A DNA stretch of 64,000 nt from an uncultured Hyphomicrobium sp. GTDB lineage: Bacteria > Pseudomonadota > Alphaproteobacteria > Rhizobiales > Hyphomicrobiaceae. Below the pieces are notes generated by a model. The model saw nothing but the letters and a program-made list of their open reading frames with translations. It had not been told where the DNA came from and ran no database searches. The first letter of the stretch is position 1. Each line of letters begins with the position of its first letter. The position numbers and the translations under genes are program-made. This document shows, piece after piece, positions 34,172-43,257 of the stretch. The stretch covers positions 248,001-312,000 of the forward strand of contig CAKTFJ010000002.1 of assembly GCA_934555825.1 (NCBI GenBank), in the 5' to 3' direction.

Positions 34172-35311
34172 CTACAACAGGTTCATCTGGCCTCCTTTCG
34201 CGACAGGGGGCTTGAAGAGGTCTGCGCGAAGCGATTGGCGGCGGGTGTTCATATCGAGCCGTTTCAGCGCCAAGCGGAAGCGGAGTGCGATCTGCTCGGC
34301 GTAAGGTCCGCTGCCTTTCTGGCGGCGCCCGAACTCAGGCGTGTAGTCCTCGCCGCCGTGCATCGACCGCAGAAGATTGATGACGCGATTGGCGCGGTCG
34401 GGAAACGCCTCCTGAAGCCACTCGCGAAACACGTCCTTGAGTTCGAGAGGCAGGCGCAAAAGTACGTAGCCGGCTTCTGTGGCGCCGGCTTTGCGGGCCG
34501 CCTCCAGAATGCGTTCTATTTCGCTGTCGGTGAATCCCGGCACGATGGGCGCCACCATGACGGAGACCGGCACGCCGGCTTCGCTCAGGGTGTGCACGGC
34601 TTCGAGGCGCTTAGCAGGCGTCGTGGCGCGCGGCTCCATTGCGCGTGCGATATGACGGTCCAGCGTGGTGACAGATAGGGCAACCTTGGCGAGGCCGCGC
34701 GCGGCCATTCGCGACAGGATGTCGACGTCGCGGACGACGAGCGCGGACTTTGTGACGATGCCTACAGGGTGGCCGGTGCGCTCCAAGACTTCAAGAATTG
34801 AGCGTGTGATGCGCCGCTCGCGCTCGATCGGCTGATAGGGATCGGTGTTGGTGCCGAGCGCGATGACGGCGGGCTTATAGCTTTTGCGCGCGAGCTCTTG
34901 TTCCAAAAGCTCGGCGGCGTTGGTCTTGGCGTAGAGCTTGGTTTCGAAGTCGAGGCCGGCCGAATGGCCAAGGTAGCAGTGGGTTGGGCGCGCATAGCAA
35001 TAGATGCAGCCGTGCTCGCAGCCGCGATAGGGATTGATCGACTGATCGAAGGAGATGTCCGGGCTCTTGTTGCGCGTAATGATGGAGCGGGCCGGTTCCT
35101 CGTAAATTTCGGTCCGGAGCGCTTCCAGCTCGCCCAGGCTTTCCCAGCCGTCGTCGAAAGCGATGCGCCGTTCGCTTTCGAAGCGCCCCGTGTGGTTCGA
35201 CTGCGCGCCCCTGCCCCGACGGCGATCGCCATCGATGAAGCCGCCCGTTGTCGCTTCGGATCTTGCGAGCGGGTTTGGTTTCGGTCGAGGGTTTTGGCCG
35301 CTAGAGGTCAT
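34172..35311 (-). CDS. PA0069-family radical SAM protein
   Basis: A 379-residue radical SAM enzyme related to spore photoproduct lyase (Rv2578c/PA0069 group). The iron-sulfur motif is CEHGCIYCYARP (CxxxCxxC), preceded by SINPYRG. Other conserved parts are VIALGTNTDPYQPIER, VGIVTKSALVVRD and MVAPIVPGFTDSEIERIL. The first ~70 residues are basic and probably disordered. The biochemical role of this group is not known. It lies 73 bases upstream of rnhB on the same strand, so the two may be cotranscribed. A start at ATG 35311 has no clear ribosome binding site. Confidence 0.85.
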   Translation of the reverse strand: MTSSGQNPRPKPNPLARSEATTGGFIDGDRRRGRGAQSNHTGRFESERRIAFDDGWESLGELEALRTEIYEEPARSIITRNKSPDISFDQSINPYRGCEHGCIYCYARPTHCYLGHSAGLDFETKLYAKTNAAELLEQELARKSYKPAVIALGTNTDPYQPIERERRITRSILEVLERTGHPVGIVTKSALVVRDVDILSRMAARGLAKVALSVTTLDRHIARAMEPRATTPAKRLEAVHTLSEAGVPVSVMVAPIVPGFTDSEIERILEAARKAGATEAGYVLLRLPLELKDVFREWLQEAFPDRANRVINLLRSMHGGEDYTPEFGRRQKGSGPYAEQIALRFRLALKRLDMNTRRQSLRADLFKPPVAKGGQMNLL

Positions 35312-35436
35312 AGCAGGAGAATAGCCGGGCGACGAGAACAGATAAAGAACAAAAATTTTGGGCCGGGTGTTGTCGCCTCTGCTCCGATGCCGCAAAAGCT
35401 TGTTGCAGACCCTTTGATGGTGCAAGACAAGTTCCC

Positions 35437-36174
35437 ATGATCTCAGTCGTCATTCCCACCTTGAACGCTCAACACAGCCTGGCCGAGACGATGACGTCGC
35501 TGGTGCCGGCGGCGGTCGAAGGTCTGGTGTGCGAGGTCATCGTTGCCGATGGCGGCTCGACGGATCGCACGTTCGACATCGCGGACGGGGCAGGTGCAGA
35601 GATCGTCAAAGCTCCCTCGGGGCGCGGCGCACAGCTCAGGGCTGGGGCCGAAAGAGCCCGTTTCCCTTGGCTCCTGTTCCTCAATTCCGGCACCTATCTC
35701 GATGCCGGCTGGGAAAGGGATGCCGCCCAGCATATCGAGCGGGTCGGGAGCGGGCGGCGCAAGGCCGCGGCCGCCACGTTTCGGTTCGTGCTCGACGACG
35801 AAGGGTTCGGCGCGCGGCTGGCGGAGCGGATGGCAGCGTTCCGCATGGGGCTGCTCAAGCTTCCTTATGGCGACCAGGGTCTGCTGCTTCCGCGCACGCT
35901 TTACGACGAGGTCGGCGGGTTCGGTGCGTTGCCGCTGCTTGAGGATGTCGATCTCGCGCGCCGTCTCGGGCGGCGCCGTCTCGCGGTGCTCAACGCGCGC
36001 GCTGTTATGGACGGTGAGCGCTATCGCCGGGATCGCACGCTGACGCGCACTGCCCGCGCTCAGGCCTGTCTCGGGCTTTATCTTGCCGGGGTGCCCGTCA
36101 AGGCGATTGCTGCTGTTTTCGGCAGCTCGCAGGATCGGGTCGGGGAGACAATTGCCGAGCGTGGGGCGTCGTGA
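35437..36174 (+). CDS. Family 2 glycosyltransferase (TIGR04283-like)
   Basis: A 245-residue GT-A glycosyltransferase. It opens ISVVIPTLNAQHSLAETM, carries VIVADGGSTDRTFDIA with an early Asp of the nucleotide-sugar site, and has the aberrant metal-binding segment FLNSGTYLDAGW where most relatives have D-x-D. The acceptor-side motif LPLLEDVDLARRLGR is normal (ED). There is no membrane segment. The replaced DxD raises doubt about metal use, although members of this group often have D-T or N-S variants here. Sugar and acceptor are unknown. Confidence 0.75.
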   Translation: MISVVIPTLNAQHSLAETMTSLVPAAVEGLVCEVIVADGGSTDRTFDIADGAGAEIVKAPSGRGAQLRAGAERARFPWLLFLNSGTYLDAGWERDAAQHIERVGSGRRKAAAATFRFVLDDEGFGARLAERMAAFRMGLLKLPYGDQGLLLPRTLYDEVGGFGALPLLEDVDLARRLGRRRLAVLNARAVMDGERYRRDRTLTRTARAQACLGLYLAGVPVKAIAAVFGSSQDRVGETIAERGAS

Positions 36175-36196
36175 GCCACCAGGCTTTTTCACACGA

Positions 36197-37138
36197 TCAG
36201 GATTTCGGTTTGCGCCCGTCCAGCGCTGCGCGAACGGCTTGGAGATCGCGCCAAGCCTGGCGCTTCGCGGCCGGTGTGCGCAGAAGATAGGCCGGGTGAA
36301 GCGTCGCCATCGTGGGGATAGCGCGCGCACCGTTCTCGATCTCGCGCCAGCGACCGCGGAGCCGCATGATGCCGTCGGTTACGCCCAGCACTTGCTTCGC
36401 GGCTGCTCCGCCGAGCAGCAGGACGACGTCGGGCGCGACGAGTTCCATCTGCCGTTCGAGGAACGGGCGGCAGACCTCGCTCTCCTGCGGGGTTGGTGTG
36501 CGGTTGCCGGGCGGACGCCAATAGACGACGTTTGTGATGTGAACGTCGGCTTCCTTGAGCGAAATCGCGGCCAGCATCTTGTCGAGCAACTGGCCTGCGC
36601 GGCCCACGAAGGGCAGGCCTGCCAGATCCTCGTCGCGGCCTGGGGCTTCGCCAATGATCATGAGGCGAGATTGCTTGGCGCCGCGATAGAAGCAGAGGTT
36701 CTTGGCCGTTGCCTTGAGGCCGCAGCCATCGAACTGGCGCAGGGTGGCTTCGAGCGCGTCGAGATCGGCAGCCTCCCTTGCCGCTTGCCGGGCGGCGCGC
36801 TCCGCCGCTTCCGCAGGTGCGCCAGCGAAAGGGCGAGCGGTCGGTGTAGACGGCGCGCGTGCGGGGAGGGCGCCTATGCTGTCCCGAGGCGGCGCCGTGC
36901 GGGTCTGGCGTGGCGTAGGCGCGAGCGTGCCGGTGGGTGCGCGGGGCAGCGTTGGCGTGAGGCTTGGGTCGATTTCCCGAACCGCTCCGTCGGCGGAGAG
37001 GCGAAAACCCTGTCCCGGCGGAACATCGCCGCGGTCCAGCCAGTTCACTGCGGCATCCGACACGGCCGCATCGACGCCCATCTCCTGGTACCAGGCGAGC
37101 AGCGTGAGAAGCGCACGGTTGTCGGCGTCGGGTCGCAT
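36197..37138 (-). CDS. Uracil-DNA glycosylase, family 4 type
   Basis: A 313-residue protein. The C-terminal ~200 residues form the glycosylase: GCGLKATAKN, MIIGEAPGRDEDLAGLPFVG (motif 1 region), NVVYWRPPGNRTPTPQE and TMATLHPAYLLR (motif 2, HPAYLL). These are typical of the family 4 enzymes that carry an iron-sulfur cluster, although only part of the usual cysteine set is visible (GCGLK, LCFYRG and EVCRPF). The N-terminal ~110 residues are Ala/Pro/Arg-rich and probably a linker; they start with a helix (DNRALLTLLAWYQEMGVD). It removes uracil from DNA. ATG 37138 and 37147 are both possible starts. Confidence 0.87.
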   Translation of the reverse strand: MRPDADNRALLTLLAWYQEMGVDAAVSDAAVNWLDRGDVPPGQGFRLSADGAVREIDPSLTPTLPRAPTGTLAPTPRQTRTAPPRDSIGALPARAPSTPTARPFAGAPAEAAERAARQAAREAADLDALEATLRQFDGCGLKATAKNLCFYRGAKQSRLMIIGEAPGRDEDLAGLPFVGRAGQLLDKMLAAISLKEADVHITNVVYWRPPGNRTPTPQESEVCRPFLERQMELVAPDVVLLLGGAAAKQVLGVTDGIMRLRGRWREIENGARAIPTMATLHPAYLLRTPAAKRQAWRDLQAVRAALDGRKPKS

Positions 37139-37206
37139 GGCGCGCATTCTAACGCCCGGAATGTGCGAATGCATCCACGCCGTGCGGTCGCGACGGATTG
37201 CTCTCA

Positions 37207-38958
37207 ATGCTTGACGCCCCCGTCAATTGGGACCAAATCGTGAATAAGGCAGTGGCGGAAGCAGGACCAGCAGACATGGCGCGGGATCAAGCTGACCTCC
37301 CGGAGCGGGAGGCCATGGAGTTCGATGTTGTGATCGTCGGTGCAGGGCCTGCGGGCCTCGCAGCGGCGATACGCATCAAACAGCTCGCGGCGGAAGCGGA
37401 ACGCGACGTCTCCGTGGTTGTGCTCGAAAAGGGCAGCGAGGTTGGCGCACACATTTTTTCCGGTGCCGTGATCGACCCGATTGGTCTTAACCGCCTTATC
37501 CCCGACTGGCGGGAGCGGGGGGCCCCGCTTACGACGGAAGTCAAACAGGACAAGTTTCTGGTGCTCGGCCCGGCGGGCGACATCACGCTTCCGAATTTCC
37601 TGATGCCGCCGCTCATGAACAATCATGGGAACTATGTGGGCAGTCTCGGCTCGCTGGTGCGCTGGCTCGGAGAGCAGGCGGCAGAGCTTGGGGTCGAGGT
37701 CTATCCCGGATTCGCCGCGGCGGAAGTGCTCTACGACGAGAACGGTGCGGTCGTCGGCGTCGCGACGGGCGATATGGGCGTTGGGCGCGACGGCGAGCCG
37801 AAAGACAGCTTCACACGCGGGATGGAGCTTCGCGGCAAGTATACGCTATTTGCAGAGGGTGCGCGGGGATCGCTGACCAAGACGCTGATCAAGGCGTTCG
37901 ATCTCGCCAAGGGCCGCGAGCCGCAGAAATATGGCATCGGCCTCAAAGAGCTTTGGGAGGTCGCGCCGGAGCAGCACAAGCCCGGCCTTGTGCAGCACAC
38001 GTTCGGCTGGCCACTCGATAGCAAGACGGGCGGCGGCTCATTCCTCTATCACTACGGTAACAACCTCGTTTCCGTCGGGTTCGTCATCCATCTGAACTAC
38101 AAGAACCCTTATCTCTCGCCTTATGACGAGTTCCAGCGCTTCAAGACACACCCCGCGATCCGCGACGTGTTCAAAGGCGGGCGGCGCATCGCATACGGTG
38201 CGCGTGCGCTCACGGAAGGCGGCTGGCAATCCATTCCCAAGCTGACATTCCCGGGTGGCGCCATTCTGGGCTGTTCGGCCGGGTTCATGAACGTGCCCCG
38301 AATCAAGGGCAGCCATAACGCTATTCTCTCCGGTATCCACGCAGCGGATGCCGTGTTCGCGGCGCTGGGCGAAGAGCGGGCCTACGATACGCTCGATGAA
38401 TATGAGATCGCTGTGCTGGGTGGCGATATCGCGCGCGACCTCAAGCGCGTGCGCAACGTGAAGCCGCTGTGGTCGCGCTTCGGCACGTATGCGGGCGTCG
38501 CTATCGGCGGAATCGAGATGTGGATCCGGACGTTGCTGTTCGGCTGGTCGCCGCTCGGCACCCTACGCCACGGTAAGGCGGACCACGAGACCCTGGCGCG
38601 TGCCAGCAATTCGAAGCCGATTGCCTATCCGAAGCCGGACGGTGTGCTCACCTTCGATAAATTGACCAACGTTTCGTTTTCGGCCACGGACCACGAGGAG
38701 GACCAGCCCGTCCACCTCAAGCTTGCCGATCCTTCTATCCCCGTGGAGGTCAACCTCCCGAAGTATGCGGAGCCCGCGCAACGTTATTGCCCGGCAGGCG
38801 TTTATGAGATCGTGCGTAACGATGCAGGGGAAGCGCGGTTCCAGATCAATGCTCAGAACTGCGTGCACTGTAAGACTTGCGATATCAAGGATCCGGCCCA
38901 AAATATCACCTGGGTAACCCCTGAAGGTGGTGGAGGGCCGAATTACGCCGAGATGTAG
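37207..38958 (+). CDS. etfD: Electron transfer flavoprotein-ubiquinone oxidoreductase
   Basis: A 583-residue ETF-QO. The FAD-binding N-terminus is VVIVGAGPAGLAAAIRIKQ, followed by VLEKGSEVGAHIFSGAVIDP and ARGSLTKTLIKAF. The C-terminus carries the iron-sulfur cluster: YCPAGVYE and NCVHCKTCDIKDPAQNITW. It passes electrons from ETF (fatty-acid and amino-acid dehydrogenases, and in methylotrophs possibly dimethylglycine or sarcosine dehydrogenases) to the quinone pool, bound to the membrane surface by a short hydrophobic patch. The start at ATG 37207 adds about 35 residues to the conserved core; TTG 37198 is an alternative. Confidence 0.94.
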   Translation: MLDAPVNWDQIVNKAVAEAGPADMARDQADLPEREAMEFDVVIVGAGPAGLAAAIRIKQLAAEAERDVSVVVLEKGSEVGAHIFSGAVIDPIGLNRLIPDWRERGAPLTTEVKQDKFLVLGPAGDITLPNFLMPPLMNNHGNYVGSLGSLVRWLGEQAAELGVEVYPGFAAAEVLYDENGAVVGVATGDMGVGRDGEPKDSFTRGMELRGKYTLFAEGARGSLTKTLIKAFDLAKGREPQKYGIGLKELWEVAPEQHKPGLVQHTFGWPLDSKTGGGSFLYHYGNNLVSVGFVIHLNYKNPYLSPYDEFQRFKTHPAIRDVFKGGRRIAYGARALTEGGWQSIPKLTFPGGAILGCSAGFMNVPRIKGSHNAILSGIHAADAVFAALGEERAYDTLDEYEIAVLGGDIARDLKRVRNVKPLWSRFGTYAGVAIGGIEMWIRTLLFGWSPLGTLRHGKADHETLARASNSKPIAYPKPDGVLTFDKLTNVSFSATDHEEDQPVHLKLADPSIPVEVNLPKYAEPAQRYCPAGVYEIVRNDAGEARFQINAQNCVHCKTCDIKDPAQNITWVTPEGGGGPNYAEM

Positions 38959-39098
38959 GGGTTCAATGGCGCGGCTGGCGGCTCAGGGTGTGTGAAAAAT
39001 AGCTTCGGATCTTCGCTCAAGCGGAGTCGCCAAGCGGCCGTCAGGTTTGCTACTCTCTCATCAGAAGCCGTGCTGACCTCCCCGAAAAGGATCAAAGA

Positions 39099-41204
39099 AT
39101 GAGAGATTGCCGTGGCCGGTTGACCGTCCTCGTTCCTCTCCTGACCCTCGGGCTTCTGGCCTCTGCGGGGCCGTCCCGAGCCGAAGCGGTCGAGGGTACA
39201 GTTCCGCTGCTCTCTTCGAATTCTCTGGTCGGCAGCTATTTGGCCGGTCGGTTTGCCAGATCCCAGTTCGACACGCGCGAGGCGGCGGATTTCTACCGCA
39301 CGGCACTTGTGCACGATCCCAAGAACGCGGTGCTGCTGGAACAGGCGTTCCAGATCGAGGCCGGGCGTGGCGATTGGGTGCGCGCGGTCGAACTTGCCGA
39401 ACAACTTGTCGCGATCCAGGACAATCATCGCCTCGGCCAACTGGCGCTGGCGCTTAAAGCGTTCAACGACGGTGCGTGGAAAAAGGCGGAGACCCATTTC
39501 AAGGCCGCGGGCTCAGGCCCGATCGGTGAGCTGACCAGCGCGATGGCGCTGGCGTGGGTTGCGCTCGCCAAAGGCGATACGACCGAAGCCCTTTCCCGCC
39601 TCGATCTGCCGAAGCAGGCCGAGTGGGCGCAGTTCTTCCTGCGCACGCACCGCGCGATGATCGCCGATCTTTCCGGACGGCGCACTGACGCGCGCACGGC
39701 TTACGACCGCGTATACGCGCAGGATACGCGTACGCTCAGGACCTCCATCGCTTATGCGCGCCATCTTGCGCGAACCGGGGACCGCCGCCGTGCGCTCGTC
39801 GTCGTCAATGCGCACATCGAGCGCGGCCAGGGGGACGGGCATCCGCTGCTGCGCAGCCTCAAGGCTTCGCTCGAAGCTGGCCGGACGATCGATCCCATCG
39901 TCAAGACGCCGTCCGAAGGATTGGCGGAGGTATTCTACGGTCTCGGCGAAGCGTTGATCGGCGAAGGCGCGACAGGCATCGGCATCATCTACATGCAGAT
40001 GGCGCTCTTTATCGAGCCGGAGCATCAGTTTGCGCTCGCCGCGCTCGCGAGTGCGTACGAAGCGAACAAGCAGTATTCGGATGCGATTGCCGTCTACGAT
40101 CGCATTCCCAATTCGAGCCCGCTCGCGACCGCTGTAGAGATCCGCAAGGCGTTCAACCTCAATTCGCTCGAAAAGGTGGATGAGGCGCGCGCCATTCTCG
40201 CAAATCTGCTGGAGGATAGCCCCGCCAAAGCTGAGGAGCCGCCCAAAGCCGAGGAACAGCTGGCGGTGCGCGAAGAGATCGCGGCTCTTTCCGAGATTTC
40301 CGGGCAGGTTCTGCGTCGCGGTGCGCGCGGCGAGCCGGTCAAGAAGCTCCAGGTTGCGCTCGAAGCGCTTGGATACGATATCGGCGCCTCGGATGGGACA
40401 TACGGTGAAGGTACGCGCCAAGCGGTCATGGCTTTCCAAAGGGTAGCCGGTCTCAAGGCCGACGGCGTCGCGGGGCCCGGGACGTTGCGGGCTATGTTGG
40501 CGGGTGGCGCGTCCGGAGAAACGGGACTCGGTGAGGACGGCCAGTTGCCGATCACGGTATCGGATAGGCTCGAGATCCTGGATGCGCTCGGCAATATTCT
40601 GCGCTCGCGCAAGCTCTATGAAGAAGCCATTCCCTATTACGACCAGGCGCTCGCTCTCGTCGATAAGCCCGAGCGGCGGCATTGGGTCTATTTCTATGCT
40701 CGCGGCACGAGCTACGAGCGCATCAAGGACTGGCCCAAGGCCGAAGTCGATCTCAAGAAGGCGCTCGAACTTTATCCCGATCAGCCGCTTGTGCTGAACT
40801 ACCTTGGCTATTCCTGGGTCGATCAGGGTAGCAACCTCGACAAGGGCATGAAGCTCATCGAGAAGGCTGTCGCGCTCAAGCCGGATGACGGCTACATCGT
40901 GGATAGCTTGGGCTGGGCACATTACAAGCAGGGCAACTTCGAGGAAGCGGTGCGCTATCTCGAACGTGCCGTGGAGCTCCGACCGGAAGATCCGATCCTC
41001 AACGATCATCTCGGTGACGCGCTGTGGCGTGTGGGTCGTGAGCGCGAGGCCCGTTTCCAGTGGGATCAGGCGCTGACGCTCGATCCTGAGCCTGACGATG
41101 CCGTGAAGATCCGGCAGAAACTCGAAGCGGGGTTGACGGCGCCAGTGCCGGGCGCGGGGCCGGGCAAGCAGGCTGCGAAGTCCGAAAAGCCCGGACGGGA
41201 GTAG
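39099..41204 (+). CDS. Exported TPR protein with an inserted peptidoglycan-binding domain
   Basis: A 701-residue protein with a signal peptide (TVLVPLLTLGLLASAGPSRA) and TPR repeats in two blocks, ~45-370 and ~490-680. Between them, at about residues 400-470, sits a peptidoglycan-binding-1 domain: LRRGARGEPVKKLQVALEAL, YDIGASDGTYGEGTRQAVMA and GLKADGVAGPGTLRAM. The second TPR block (ALGNILRSRKLYEEAIPYY, LVLNYLGYSWVDQGSNLDKG, YIVDSLGWAHYKQGNFEEAV) matches a TPR protein found beside ispE in many alphaproteobacteria, which I do not recall carrying this insertion. The protein probably works in the periplasm. Its stop codon overlaps the ispE start. Confidence 0.85.
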   Translation: MRDCRGRLTVLVPLLTLGLLASAGPSRAEAVEGTVPLLSSNSLVGSYLAGRFARSQFDTREAADFYRTALVHDPKNAVLLEQAFQIEAGRGDWVRAVELAEQLVAIQDNHRLGQLALALKAFNDGAWKKAETHFKAAGSGPIGELTSAMALAWVALAKGDTTEALSRLDLPKQAEWAQFFLRTHRAMIADLSGRRTDARTAYDRVYAQDTRTLRTSIAYARHLARTGDRRRALVVVNAHIERGQGDGHPLLRSLKASLEAGRTIDPIVKTPSEGLAEVFYGLGEALIGEGATGIGIIYMQMALFIEPEHQFALAALASAYEANKQYSDAIAVYDRIPNSSPLATAVEIRKAFNLNSLEKVDEARAILANLLEDSPAKAEEPPKAEEQLAVREEIAALSEISGQVLRRGARGEPVKKLQVALEALGYDIGASDGTYGEGTRQAVMAFQRVAGLKADGVAGPGTLRAMLAGGASGETGLGEDGQLPITVSDRLEILDALGNILRSRKLYEEAIPYYDQALALVDKPERRHWVYFYARGTSYERIKDWPKAEVDLKKALELYPDQPLVLNYLGYSWVDQGSNLDKGMKLIEKAVALKPDDGYIVDSLGWAHYKQGNFEEAVRYLERAVELRPEDPILNDHLGDALWRVGREREARFQWDQALTLDPEPDDAVKIRQKLEAGLTAPVPGAGPGKQAAKSEKPGRE

Positions 41205-42085
41205 TGCCCGTTCGGCAGCTCTGCGAGTTCGCGCCGGCCAAGATCAATCTGACGCTCGAAATTCTTGGACGTCGGCGCGACGGTTTTCACGAGCTTCGGA
41301 GCCTTGTGGTGTTCGCCGACGTCGGCGATATGCTCTCGCTCGATCCGGCGCGTCCGCCATCTGTGACGCTCAGCGGGCCATTTGCGAGTGGGCTTGTCGG
41401 CACCAACATTCTCGATCGTGCGCTTGCGCTGCTCAAGGAGCGTGCGCCGCATCTCAAGCTTGGCGCGGTGCATCTCGAAAAGCTGTTGCCCGTTGCTGCC
41501 GGGGTCGGCGGTGGTTCGGCGGATGCGGGTGCGCTGCTCCGAGTGGTCCGTCGCGCCAATGGCGGTGCTGCAGCAGATGTCGATTGGCATGGCATCGCGC
41601 AAGAGCTTGGCGCGGACGTGCCGGTCTGTTTCGAGGCTCGCCCGCTCTGGATGACGGGGACCGGTCACGTCCTTTGCGACATCGAGGGCGGCGTTCCATC
41701 GCTTCATGCGGTCATCGCGAATCCTATGGCCGCAGTGCCCTCCGACAAGACGGCGCAGGTTTTTCGGGCACTGTCGGCTGTGCCGCTCGACGAGGGGGCG
41801 TCCTTCGCGCTCGCGCCGCCTGTCTTTGCGGATCGGGAGGCGGTCGTTGCTTTCGCCCGGGCGCAAGGAAATCATCTTGAGCCTGCGGCTCAGGCGGTCG
41901 TGCCGGAGACTGGGGTGGTTTTGCGTGAGCTATATGGCTTTCCCGACGTCGAGCATGTCGCCGTGTCGGGTGCCGGGCCAACGGTGTTCGGGATTTTTCC
42001 GAATGCGTTCGCGGCCGACGCGGCGCGCCAGAAGCTCACCACCACCCATCCGGCGTGGTGGACTGTCGCGGCGAAGCTCGGCTGA
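41204..42085 (+). CDS. ispE: 4-diphosphocytidyl-2-C-methyl-D-erythritol kinase IspE
   Basis: A 293-residue GHMP kinase. It has FAPAKINLTLEILGRRRDGF with the conserved Lys-Ile-Asn-Leu, the ATP loop LLPVAAGVGGGSADAGALLR, and the C-terminal MSGAG-type segment VAVSGAGPTVFGIF. IspE carries out the fourth step of the non-mevalonate isoprenoid pathway. The start is GTG 41204, overlapping the stop of the TPR gene. The convergent neighbour makes polyprenyl diphosphate, so two isoprenoid steps lie side by side. Confidence 0.94.
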   Translation: MPVRQLCEFAPAKINLTLEILGRRRDGFHELRSLVVFADVGDMLSLDPARPPSVTLSGPFASGLVGTNILDRALALLKERAPHLKLGAVHLEKLLPVAAGVGGGSADAGALLRVVRRANGGAAADVDWHGIAQELGADVPVCFEARPLWMTGTGHVLCDIEGGVPSLHAVIANPMAAVPSDKTAQVFRALSAVPLDEGASFALAPPVFADREAVVAFARAQGNHLEPAAQAVVPETGVVLRELYGFPDVEHVAVSGAGPTVFGIFPNAFAADAARQKLTTTHPAWWTVAAKLG

Positions 42086-42121
42086 GCGAGCCTTCTCGTT
42101 CGTTGCGCTCTCGGGTTCGGC

Positions 42122-43138
42122 TCAGTGCGCGCGGGAGATGCAGAAGGCAATGACATCCCGCAGAGCGCTCTTCTCGGCGCCATCCGGGAAAATCGCGAGC
42201 GCGTCGTGCGCGACGCTGCCGTAAGAGTGGGCGCGTTCGAGCGTGTCGGCGATCGCGTTGTGTCGCTTCATGAGGCGGATGGCCTCTTGCAGGTCGCTGT
42301 CCTCGATCTTGCCTTCGACGATCGTCCGATTCCAGAATGCGCGTTCCTGGTCGTTGCCGCGGCGGAACGAAAGGATGACGGGCAGCGTGATTTTGCCTTC
42401 TCGGAAGTCGTCGCCGACGGATTTGCCGAGGCGTGCGCTGTCGCCGCCGTAGTCCAGCGCATCGTCGACGAGTTGGAAGGCGAGGCCGAGGTTGCGGCCG
42501 TAGGAGCGGAGGGCCGCTTCCTCGTCCGCCGGCCGCTTAGAAAGTGCGGCGCCGACTTCTGATGCTGCTGCGAACAAGGCCGCCGTCTTGGCATCGATGA
42601 TCGAGAGATAGGCGTCCTCGGTGGTCGCTGTGTTCTTTGCAGCCGCAAGCTGCATCACCTCGCCTTCGGCGATGGTCGCCGCAGCGTTTGAGAGAATGCG
42701 AAGAACCGAGAGCGAGCCCACGTCCACCAACATGCGGAACGCTTGGCCGAGGAGGAAATCGCCGACGAGCACAGTGGCCTGGTTGCCCCAGATGAGGCGT
42801 GCCGTCTTATGGCCGCGGCGGGTGTTGCTTTCGTCCACGACGTCGTCGTGAAGCAGCGTGGCCGTGTGCATGAATTCGATGGCGGCGGCGGTCTTGACGT
42901 GGCCCTGGCCGGTGTAACCGCAGAGTTTGGAGGACGCGATAGCCAGCATAGGACGCAGGCGCTTGCCGCCCGAGTTTACGAGGTGATGCGTCAACTTGGG
43001 GATCAGATCGACATGGGAGACGGCCTTGTCGAGGATGATCCGGTTGATTGCGTTCATGTCCTCGTTGACGAGTTCGAGGAGCGGGGCCAGCCGTTCGCCC
43101 GCCGTGCGTGCCTCGTCGAGTGGTACGACAACTCCCAC
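42122..43138 (-). CDS. ispB: Polyprenyl (probably octaprenyl/decaprenyl) diphosphate synthase
   Basis: A 338-residue trans-isoprenyl diphosphate synthase. It has GGKRLRPMLAI, the first Asp-rich motif LLHDDVVDES, the second one LVDDALDYGGD and the Lys motif VGDDFREGKIT. It builds the side chain of ubiquinone. Chain length is inferred from family placement. I start at GTG 43138: AAGGAAG lies six bases upstream and relatives start at MGVVVPL. The longer frame to 43204 or 43228 would add a leader with no family match. It is divergent from the trmN-like gene. Confidence 0.9.
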   Translation of the reverse strand: MGVVVPLDEARTAGERLAPLLELVNEDMNAINRIILDKAVSHVDLIPKLTHHLVNSGGKRLRPMLAIASSKLCGYTGQGHVKTAAAIEFMHTATLLHDDVVDESNTRRGHKTARLIWGNQATVLVGDFLLGQAFRMLVDVGSLSVLRILSNAAATIAEGEVMQLAAAKNTATTEDAYLSIIDAKTAALFAAASEVGAALSKRPADEEAALRSYGRNLGLAFQLVDDALDYGGDSARLGKSVGDDFREGKITLPVILSFRRGNDQERAFWNRTIVEGKIEDSDLQEAIRLMKRHNAIADTLERAHSYGSVAHDALAIFPDGAEKSALRDVIAFCISRAH

Positions 43139-43144
43139 CGGCGA

Positions 43145-43151
43145 CTTCCTT
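43145..43151 (-). promoter_or_regulatory. Ribosome binding site deciding a GTG start
   Basis: AAGGAAG on the minus strand, six bases before GTG 43138. It fixes the start of the polyprenyl diphosphate synthase against two longer ATG models. Confidence 0.7.
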
Positions 43152-43257
43152 GTTGTTATAGACGTTTCCTGCAATTCAATAGCCCATGCTATCGGGCGCA
43201 CCATAGACACACTTCCCCTGTGGTGCACCGAAAAAGGAACGGCAAAAGGCCTGACGT

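Noticed and set aside
39513..41009. A 498-codon reading frame on the minus strand
   Set aside because: Antisense to the TPR protein and its peptidoglycan-binding domain.
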